Positions 1-5,131 of a DNA stretch of 5,131 nt are shown here, piece after piece (the stretch's first letter is position 1; each line of letters begins with the position of its first letter). The DNA lies in NCBI GenBank assembly GCA_026713405.1, contig JAPOON010000847.1, positions 1 to 5,131 of the forward strand, given 5' to 3'. Below the pieces are notes generated by a model. It was not told the origin of the DNA, did not search any database, and worked only from the letters and a program-made list of their open reading frames with translations. A program made the translations under genes and the position numbers. The DNA comes from Gammaproteobacteria bacterium. GTDB lineage: Bacteria > Pseudomonadota > Gammaproteobacteria > Pseudomonadales > Azotimanducaceae_A.

Positions 1-27
1 GACGAACCGCACGCGCGACGCTTCATA

Positions 28-45
28 CAGGGTGTATCAGGGTGT
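28..45 (+). repeat. Tandem 8-base repeat with 10-base period (possible operator)
   Basis: CAGGGTGT occurs at 28-35 and again at 38-45, so the two copies are spaced by about one helical turn. The first copy also lies inside a small inverted repeat, ATACA-GGG-TGTAT (25-37). Same-face direct repeats about 100 bases upstream of a promoter are a common arrangement for activator binding. No regulator family is recognised, and the repeat is short enough to be chance. Confidence 0.3.
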
Positions 46-137
46 TCGCTACTGCTCGAGCCGGGCTGCGATTGGACTGTATGGGGCCACTATTTGTGCG
101 CTAGGCGGTCTCCTGTGCGGCATGAGCACCAAAACTA

Positions 138-166
138 TTGACACTATCGAATGCGCGAACCATAGT
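138..166 (+). promoter_or_regulatory. Probable sigma70-type promoter of the TonB-dependent receptor gene
   Basis: A perfect -35 hexamer TTGACA (138-143) is followed by exactly 17 bases and a -10-like hexamer CATAGT (161-166), which matches TATAAT at four of six positions, including the conserved A at position 2 and T at position 6. The predicted transcription start is near 172-175, leaving roughly 185 bases of leader before the ATG at 359. It is the best promoter-like sequence I found in the window and points towards the receptor gene. A shifted -10 in the same AT-rich patch is possible. Confidence 0.6.
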
Positions 167-214
167 ATGGTCAGGTGTACAAATGCCCAGGCGTTACGTA
201 CGTTTATTAGGGGG

Positions 215-233
215 GTCAGCTCGGTAAGTCGAC
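215..233 (+). promoter_or_regulatory. Leader element, copy 1, shared in inverted orientation with the DUF885 leader
   Basis: GTCAGCTCGGTAAGTCGAC here matches the reverse complement of 3506-3523 (GTCAGTCGGTAAGTCGAC): 13 bases (221-233) are identical without a gap, and five more match after skipping the C at 220. This copy lies downstream of the predicted transcription start and about 125 bases before the receptor ATG. It may be a binding site for a regulator common to both genes, or an RNA pairing segment. The similarity is seen directly; the function is inference. Confidence 0.5.
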
Positions 234-267
234 ATCGTTCGGATTGCGACGGGCCGAGGTTTACCGA
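221..267 (+). promoter_or_regulatory. Possible leader RNA hairpin
   Basis: TCGGTAAGTC (221-230) can pair with GGTTTACCGA (258-267): ten consecutive pairs including two G-U wobbles, enclosing about 27 bases. An alternative five-pair helix, CTCGG (220-224) with CCGAG (254-258), competes for the same strand. The left arm is part of the shared leader element, so any folding would compete with its other possible partners. There is no poly-U tract, so this is not a terminator. Stability was not computed. Confidence 0.3.
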
Positions 268-344
268 CAGCAGCCAGTGGGTTTTGCAGTCGTTCAGATA
301 TGGGATGTTCGACTGCCCGCCACCGGCCGCACCTCAAGTCAGTT

Positions 345-350
345 AGGGGA
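345..350 (+). promoter_or_regulatory. Ribosome binding site deciding the receptor start
   Basis: AGGGGA lies eight bases before ATG 359 and only five before the in-frame TTG 356. The spacing and the start-codon preference favour the ATG, giving a protein that begins MNHRLTP rather than one with an extra leading methionine. Confidence 0.75.
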
Positions 351-358
351 AAAAGTTG

Positions 359-3310
359 ATGAATCATCGTCTTACGCCAATTAGCCAGGCAGTGCAATGC
401 GCACTGATTGCAAGCGCGGCCGCGGGGGCGGGCCTTACCGCGACCATCGCCAATGCGGAGGAAACTTCTATCGTGGAGGAGGTCATCGTCACCGGCTCCC
501 GCCTGCGGCGCGACCGCGATTTTGTCGAGGTGAGCCCGGTGGCCACCATCGGCATGGAAGAGATTCAGAACCTGGGTTACCTGACCCTGGAGCAGACCGT
601 AAACCGGATGCCCCAGTTGAAGCCGGATACTACCTCCAGTACGAACCAGTACGGTGGCGCGGCAATGAGTGCCGACCTGCGTGGCCTGGGTCCGTCGCGC
701 ACCCTGGTGCTGGTCGACGGCCGTCGCTACATCCCGGCCCAGGACCGCGCCCAGAGGCGGCTGAACTCCGGCATTGCAGACCTCGCCACCATCCCGGACA
801 TGTTCCTGGAGTCGGTTGAAATCGTCACGGGCGGCGCCTCTGCCGTCTACGGATCGGACGCGCTGGCCGGCGTCGTCAACTTCCGCTTGCGCGATGACAT
901 CCGGGGCGCCAAGGTTCGCTACCAGCGCGGCGAAAGCGATCGGGGTGACGGCACCACCGAGCGCGCGGATGTTGTGCTCGGCGTCGGCACCGACGACGGC
1001 GGCAGCAACATGGCAATCGGACTGACCTGGTCCGAGCGCGGCACGATCCTCGGCAATCAGCGGCGTTTCTCGGAAATACCGTTGTGGGCCATTTCGGACG
1101 GCACGCACGTGCCATTCGGGGCCAGCTTCATCCCGGGCACCCGCATCGGGATTCAGCCGGCGGACTTCCCGCTGATCAAGGGTATCGACCTCAGCAATTC
1201 GGACGGCGCTTGCCCGAGTGCCACAGGTGCGAATACGAACGACGGCGTGCGCTTCGACGCAGGCGGCCAACCCGTGCCGTACTGCTGGGAGAACGACAAG
1301 TTCAATTACGCGGCCGACAACTACCTGCTGCGTCCCATAGAACGCTACCAGATCAGCGCCATTGGCAGCCATGAGTTCAACGAGCGGGTCGAGGCGTATG
1401 CCCAGGCCTTCTACGTCAACTACCAGCAGGACTACCAGATGGCGCCCCTGGCTACGGCGCCGACCAGCTTCGGTCAACGTCCCGGCACTGTCGTCATCCC
1501 CGATGCGGCCAACAACCCGCTGTTCAATCCCGCGCTGCAGAATTTCTGGGCGCAGAACGGGCATTACTGGGACCAGGACGGCGATGGCAACTACACGGTC
1601 AGCGGACTCGGCCGGCGCTTCGAGGAATTTGGCCCGCGTCACTTCGATTTCAACACCGACGCGTGGCTGATGACCGCCGGGGTGCGCGGCAACTTTGACA
1701 TCGGCGACAACAACTGGACGTGGGACGCGTTCTATCAGTACTCCCAGAACGAGTCGATCCATACACTCGCCGGCGTGCTTTCCAGGTCGGCTCTCACGCT
1801 CGGCCTCGACCCCGTGATCAATGCGGACGGCAGTGTGAGTTGCCGCGTTGAGGTCCGCGGTTGCGTGCCCGTGAACATCTTCGGCACGGATGTGCTGACA
1901 CCGGAGATGGTCGATTACCTGAAAACGGATAGCGTCAGAGAATATCGCTTCAAGCGGAAGGTTGCGGGCGCCACGGTCGCCGGTGACCTGTTCGAACTGC
2001 CCGCCGGCTCCGTCGCCACGGCGTTCGGCGCGGAGTACCGCAAGGAAATGCAAACCGTCCGGCCGAACGATGCGCTGTTGCGCGGTGACATTTCGACGCC
2101 GGCGCCAACCATCGAAGAGGGTGACTACGACCTCTACGAGGTGTTTGGCGAGGCAAGGGTACCGATCCTGAACGACCAGATGGGCCTGCAGGGCCTGGCG
2201 GTGGAGGGCGCGTTCCGCTACGCCGACTACTCGACCGTTGGTTCCGTGATCGCCTGGAGCGCCTCTCTGGACATGGACGTCAACGAGCAGTTGAAAGTCC
2301 GGGCGGGTTACAGCAAGGCTATCCGTGCGCCCAACCTGGACGAGCTGTACACGCCGATCACCGCCGCCTTCAGGCCGGTGAACGACCCCTGTGCGGCCGT
2401 GCAGAGCCCGTCGCAAGCCACGAAGGACCTGTGTGTTCAGCAAGGGGTGCCAGCCCACGTTATCGACACGTTGGTCGATCAGCGACTGGGTTACAGTCTG
2501 ATCGGTGGCGGCAACCCCAACCTCTTCGAAGAAGAGGCCGATACCCTCACGGTAGGTTTCGTGTTCTCGCCGTCGTTCGTGCCCGGGCTGACCATGTCGG
2601 TGGACTACTACGATATCGAGATGACCAATGCGATCGATCAGGTCGACGGCCAGGGGCTGATCAACGACTGCTTTACGAACCTGGACATCAGCGCTGTCTC
2701 CTGCCAGGCCATCATCCGGCACAGCGACGGCACTATCGAGGAAGTCATCGGGCCGCTCCTGAACCTTGCCGAACGCAACGTGGACGGCCTGGACCTGTCG
2801 GCCACGTACCGCTTCGAGAATGTGCCCGCCTGGCTGTCTTTGCCCAATCGGGGCGCGAATCTGGACATTCAGACGTTCTGGTCGTGGCAGTTCAAGAACG
2901 ACCGTCAGCAGTTGCCGAGTCTTCCGGTGATTGATTGCGCGGGCTATTACGCCGGTACCTGCTCGAGCGGGCCCATTCGCCCGACGCCGGGTTTCCGGGG
3001 CCTGTTGCGGGTCAACTGGACGTCGGGTCCGGTGCGCCTGAGTCCGGAGATGAACTATGTCGGCAAGATGAAGCTGCACCCGGACGCGAATCCGAACGAG
3101 GTCGGCACCCAGGACCCCGTGATCATCGTCAACCTGAACGGCAGTTGGGACTTCTGGGGCAAGACCTCGATCAATTTCGGCATCAACAACCTGTTTGACA
3201 AGCAGCCGCCGATCTGGGCTTACCAGGCAGCGGGTGACCTCAACGTCAACGTGCACCTCTACGATCCCGTGGGGCGCAGCTATTTCGTGGGCGTATCGAC
3301 AGGCTTCTGA
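359..3310 (+). CDS. TonB-dependent outer-membrane receptor
   Basis: This 983-residue protein takes up a ligand across the outer membrane, powered by TonB-ExbB-ExbD. A Sec signal peptide covers residues 1-33, with probable cleavage at ANA-EE. The mature N-terminus carries a TonB-box-like EEVIVTGSRL (40-49). The plug domain spans about 55-180, with DLRGLGPSRTLVLVDGRR (106-123) and VEIVTGGASAVYGSDALAG (153-171). The rest is a 22-strand-type barrel with family signatures: YSKAIRAPN (651-659), GNPNLFEEEADT (718-729) and NNLFDKQPP (943-951), ending in a C-terminal phenylalanine as expected for BAM-dependent barrels. The length is normal for the large receptors of Caulobacter, Xanthomonas and related bacteria. 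The mature part holds ten cysteines in five close pairs (285/309, 495/502, 678/692, 771/782, 860/868), probably disulfides in surface loops. There is no N-terminal signalling (STN) domain, so surface signalling to an ECF sigma factor is unlikely. The ligand cannot be read from the sequence; the neighbouring peptidase suggests peptides. The start is set by AGGGGA at 345-350. Confidence 0.96.
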   Translation: MNHRLTPISQAVQCALIASAAAGAGLTATIANAEETSIVEEVIVTGSRLRRDRDFVEVSPVATIGMEEIQNLGYLTLEQTVNRMPQLKPDTTSSTNQYGGAAMSADLRGLGPSRTLVLVDGRRYIPAQDRAQRRLNSGIADLATIPDMFLESVEIVTGGASAVYGSDALAGVVNFRLRDDIRGAKVRYQRGESDRGDGTTERADVVLGVGTDDGGSNMAIGLTWSERGTILGNQRRFSEIPLWAISDGTHVPFGASFIPGTRIGIQPADFPLIKGIDLSNSDGACPSATGANTNDGVRFDAGGQPVPYCWENDKFNYAADNYLLRPIERYQISAIGSHEFNERVEAYAQAFYVNYQQDYQMAPLATAPTSFGQRPGTVVIPDAANNPLFNPALQNFWAQNGHYWDQDGDGNYTVSGLGRRFEEFGPRHFDFNTDAWLMTAGVRGNFDIGDNNWTWDAFYQYSQNESIHTLAGVLSRSALTLGLDPVINADGSVSCRVEVRGCVPVNIFGTDVLTPEMVDYLKTDSVREYRFKRKVAGATVAGDLFELPAGSVATAFGAEYRKEMQTVRPNDALLRGDISTPAPTIEEGDYDLYEVFGEARVPILNDQMGLQGLAVEGAFRYADYSTVGSVIAWSASLDMDVNEQLKVRAGYSKAIRAPNLDELYTPITAAFRPVNDPCAAVQSPSQATKDLCVQQGVPAHVIDTLVDQRLGYSLIGGGNPNLFEEEADTLTVGFVFSPSFVPGLTMSVDYYDIEMTNAIDQVDGQGLINDCFTNLDISAVSCQAIIRHSDGTIEEVIGPLLNLAERNVDGLDLSATYRFENVPAWLSLPNRGANLDIQTFWSWQFKNDRQQLPSLPVIDCAGYYAGTCSSGPIRPTPGFRGLLRVNWTSGPVRLSPEMNYVGKMKLHPDANPNEVGTQDPVIIVNLNGSWDFWGKTSINFGINNLFDKQPPIWAYQAAGDLNVNVHLYDPVGRSYFVGVSTGF

Positions 3311-3340
3311 GTCGATCTGAAGATAGACGCTACGAGCACT

Positions 3341-3374
3341 CCGGTCGCACCTGTTCATGAACGGGTGCGGCCGG
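3341..3374 (+). terminator. Strong hairpin after the receptor gene, probable terminator or attenuator
   Basis: Arms 3341-3355 and 3360-3374 form 15 uninterrupted pairs (two of them G-U wobbles) around a four-base CATG loop, starting 30 bases after the receptor stop codon. The stem is very GC-rich, but it is followed by TAATTCGTGC rather than a run of T. It may therefore end transcription weakly, act as an RNA 3'-end stabiliser, or reduce readthrough into the DUF885 gene so that the receptor and peptidase are made at different levels. Confidence 0.55.
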
Positions 3375-3505
3375 TAATTCGTGCAGCACACCATGGGTTG
3401 ACTGTGGGTGGAACGGAGTGCTGACGCCCAGCCTGATTCCCGTTCCGTCGCGTAATGCGGCTTTCCTTCGCTACCTGTCGCCCGGCGAATTACCGGAAAC
3501 GCGTC

Positions 3506-3523
3506 GTCGACTTACCGACTGAC
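3506..3523 (-). promoter_or_regulatory. Leader element, copy 2, inverted copy of the receptor leader element
   Basis: GTCGACTTACCGACTGAC on the plus strand is the reverse complement of the receptor leader element at 215-233, apart from one missing base. It ends one base before the GGGAGA ribosome binding site and 13 bases before the ATG at 3537. A protein bound here would act as a roadblock or translational repressor, and RNA pairing here could mask ribosome loading. Within this copy, CGACTTAC and CGACTGAC form an adjacent 8-base direct repeat (3509-3516 and 3517-3524 with one final mismatch at the junction), which may reflect two half-sites. Confidence 0.5.
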
Positions 3524-3524
3524 T

Positions 3525-3530
3525 GGGAGA
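3525..3530 (+). promoter_or_regulatory. Ribosome binding site of the DUF885 gene
   Basis: GGGAGA ends six bases before ATG 3537. It supports that codon as the start: no other ATG or GTG lies in frame between it and the in-frame TAA at 3453-3455. Confidence 0.75.
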
Positions 3531-3536
3531 AAACCT

Positions 3537-5131
3537 ATGCGTTTGAACAAGCTTTTCGCAATGGCCGCGATCACGGGGCTGCTTGCCGCCGGCACCGTTC
3601 CCGGCATGGCACAGCAACGTCTTGACCCGGGTTTCGAGGCGCTGGTAGACCGCTACCTGCAGGAAGTGCGCGGCGTGGGTGTGGACCGGGAGCCGGACAC
3701 GATGAGCGCGGACAGTTTCGCGCGTCGCGTACAGGTATCCCGCGACCTGCTCGGCGAGCTCGAGGCGATCGACCAAGGCAAGCTCGCCTTCGTGCAAGAC
3801 ATCGACCGGCGCTTCCTGAAGAGCCTGCTCGAGACAAATGTCATCGAAGGCGAGCGCGTCCAGCGCTGGCGCCAGGATCCGAGGGTCTACCTGAACAACC
3901 GCGACGTCGCCTACAAGATCCTGGCCGACCCGAGGCCCGTGAACACCCGGGGCGCCGAACTCGTCGACGACCTCGAGTTGCTGCAGGTGCGCCTTGGCAA
4001 TGCCGAGACCAATCTCGATCAGCACATTGCGCGCTGGGTGGAATTGTCCCACGTAGTCATTGACGGCTTCGCGCTGGTATTGCAGAACGAACTGGCCCAG
4101 TTCGCCGGGCGCGTGTCGGACGGTGCGCTGCGCGACCGGCTGCTCGCGGCCGGCAACGATGGTATCGCCGCACTCGCGGATTATCGCCGTTTCCTCAGCG
4201 AGGAACTGCCGCAGCGGGAGCAGGGCGATTACGCCGTCGGCGCGGACGTCTTCAATGCGCTGATGGAGAAGAAATACCTTTTTCCCGAGAACGATATCCA
4301 CTTTCGCCGGATTGCACGTGGCGCCCCGGGATTCAACCGGGTTCCGAATTATCACGACTGGGGCTGGAAGCAGTTCAACATCGTACTGCGCCACCTGGAG
4401 GTAAAGGCGCGCAGGATCGACCCGGAGCGCACCTGGCTCGAGATCATCAAGAGCGAGAAGCAGGACCATTTCTTCGCCGAGCAACTCGTCTACAAGCACC
4501 TGGAGGCGTCCCGCGCGACGCGTGACTGGGTGATCGACAATGACCTGGTCACCATTCCCTGGGATGACGACGACGCCATCATGGAAGCGGCCGACCCGAG
4601 CCGCTGGGCATCGCAATGGTGGGGATTCGGCCCGGGCGTGCCCGTCGCCTCGCCGTTCCGGAAAGCCGCCTGGACCATTATCCCGATCAGCCCGAACTGG
4701 CCGGAGCACATCGCCGAGAGCAATCTCATCGAGAAGGACGCTTCCTTCATGTACGTGATCGCCACCCACGAGGTCTACCCGGGGCATCACCTGCAGCGCC
4801 TGTACCAGAATACCCTCGACCGGCCGCTGCGGGTCTACGAGAGCAGCTATTCGAACCAGTCCTGGTGCTACTACATCGAGTGGGAGCTGACGCCGGACCC
4901 GAAATACGGCTGGTTCCCGGAGGACAAGCAGGATGTCTACGAGCTGGAATACCTGCGCGCCAAGCTGTGGCGCATGGGCCGGGTGATCATCGACTCCGGC
5001 CTGCACACCGGCCGCATGACTTACGGGCAGGCGGTGGACCTTGAGTCGAACACGATCGGTTTCGTGCGCCGTGGCGCCCAGATCAACGTCGACGGCATTA
5101 CCTCCCGTGTCGGCACCACCGTGTCCGCACC
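3537..5131 (+). CDS. DUF885-family secreted putative zinc peptidase (3' end missing)
   Basis: The frame is open from ATG 3537 to the window edge, giving 531 residues; family members are usually around 580-620, so some tens of C-terminal residues are missing. Residues 1-25 look like a Sec signal peptide (MRLNK, hydrophobic core, GMA-QQ), so the protein is probably periplasmic; there is no lipobox cysteine. A helical N-terminal half leads to HEVYPGHH (411-418), the DUF885 signature resembling a gluzincin HExxH-type site, with H411, E412 and a histidine of the H417/H418 pair as candidate zinc-binding or catalytic residues. SWCYYIEWE (442-450) follows, with E448 as a candidate third ligand, then RVIIDSGLHTGRMTYGQAVD (482-501), another conserved block. 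The family is regarded as a putative metallopeptidase, but its substrate is generally unknown. The adjacent receptor suggests the protein cleaves imported peptides or related amide compounds; this is inference. The 226-base gap argues against tight translational coupling. Confidence 0.9.
   Translation, partial: MRLNKLFAMAAITGLLAAGTVPGMAQQRLDPGFEALVDRYLQEVRGVGVDREPDTMSADSFARRVQVSRDLLGELEAIDQGKLAFVQDIDRRFLKSLLETNVIEGERVQRWRQDPRVYLNNRDVAYKILADPRPVNTRGAELVDDLELLQVRLGNAETNLDQHIARWVELSHVVIDGFALVLQNELAQFAGRVSDGALRDRLLAAGNDGIAALADYRRFLSEELPQREQGDYAVGADVFNALMEKKYLFPENDIHFRRIARGAPGFNRVPNYHDWGWKQFNIVLRHLEVKARRIDPERTWLEIIKSEKQDHFFAEQLVYKHLEASRATRDWVIDNDLVTIPWDDDDAIMEAADPSRWASQWWGFGPGVPVASPFRKAAWTIIPISPNWPEHIAESNLIEKDASFMYVIATHEVYPGHHLQRLYQNTLDRPLRVYESSYSNQSWCYYIEWELTPDPKYGWFPEDKQDVYELEYLRAKLWRMGRVIIDSGLHTGRMTYGQAVDLESNTIGFVRRGAQINVDGITSRVGTTVSA

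Larger units (their letters stand above)
1..358. other. Non-coding leader region upstream of the receptor gene
   Basis: I see no convincing gene in this stretch. A frame opening with GTG at 32 and ending at 346 has no recognisable domain, no clear ribosome binding site, and runs straight through the best promoter of the window, so I treat it as chance. The region looks less GC-rich than the coding DNA that follows. It holds a 10-base-period repeat near 28-45, a promoter at 138-166, an 18-19 base element shared with the next leader at 215-233, a possible hairpin between 221 and 267, and the receptor's ribosome binding site at 345-350. If transcription starts near 173, the untranslated leader is about 185 bases, long enough to carry post-transcriptional control. 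Confidence 0.7.
3311..3536. other. Intergenic region between receptor and DUF885 genes
   Basis: This 226-base gap contains no supported gene. It holds the hairpin at 3341-3374, several further complementary segments (3335-3346 with 3411-3422; 3410-3416 with 3440-3446), the inverted copy of the shared leader element at 3506-3523, and the DUF885 ribosome binding site. A TTGACT at 3398-3403 has no suitable -10 at normal spacing, so an independent promoter is not demonstrated. Same-strand genes separated by a gap with a hairpin suggest either partial readthrough or an unrecognised, regulator-dependent promoter for the second gene. Confidence 0.6.

Noticed and set aside
1..26. Possible divergent minus-strand gene starting with ATG at 26-24 and running off the left edge
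   Set aside because: Only eight codons are visible and there is no Shine-Dalgarno sequence upstream of it on the minus strand, so it cannot be supported.
196..203. ACGTACGT palindrome in the leader
   Set aside because: Eight bases only, with no flanking symmetry; such palindromes are expected by chance and no second copy was noticed.
32..346. 104-codon GTG-started frame before the receptor
   Set aside because: It spans the promoter at 138-166 and the shared leader element, lacks a good ribosome binding site, and resembles no known protein.
194..3394. 1066-residue open frame on the minus strand opposite the receptor gene
   Set aside because: It mirrors the receptor gene through GC-rich codon bias. 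Its translation is rich in Arg, Val and His with no domain, and it begins and ends in leader DNA. The plus strand encodes a clear TonB-dependent receptor.
3398..3403. TTGACT as a -35 box for a separate DUF885 promoter
   Set aside because: No sequence resembling TATAAT lies 15-19 bases downstream (the region reads GTGCTGACG), so a constitutive sigma70 promoter is not supported.
3471..5006. 511-residue open frame on the minus strand opposite the DUF885 gene
   Set aside because: Antisense shadow of the DUF885 gene, which has a signal peptide and a conserved HEVYPGHH motif on the plus strand. The minus-strand product has no recognisable family.

Overview
The window comes from a GC-rich bacterial chromosome. 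A large outer-membrane TonB-dependent receptor, exported proteins with Sec signal peptides and Shine-Dalgarno-led starts indicate a Gram-negative organism. The receptor is of the large type common in Caulobacter, Sphingomonas, Xanthomonas and marine Gammaproteobacteria, so Pseudomonadota is the likely phylum; the exact lineage cannot be read from the sequence.

Layout: positions 1-358 are a non-coding leader with a credible sigma70-type promoter (perfect TTGACA, 17-base spacer, CATAGT), a short tandem repeat and potential RNA structure. Positions 359-3310 encode a complete 983-residue TonB-dependent receptor. Positions 3311-3536 are a gap holding a strong 15-bp hairpin (probable terminator or attenuator) and a second leader. 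From 3537 to the window edge runs a secreted DUF885-family putative zinc peptidase (HEVYPGHH motif), missing its C-terminus. No RNA genes, mobile elements or CRISPR arrays were seen.

Working model (inference): the receptor imports a peptide or similar small molecule across the outer membrane using TonB energy, and the DUF885 protein hydrolyses the ligand or a product of it in the periplasm. The most unusual observation is that both leaders carry the same 18-19 base element in opposite orientation (215-233 and 3506-3523; 13 bases identical without a gap, 18 of 19 with one extra base). In the second leader it abuts the ribosome binding site. It could be a shared operator that co-regulates the pair, or a complementary RNA pairing between the two leaders. 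The two genes themselves belong to known families; I found no clearly new enzymatic system.
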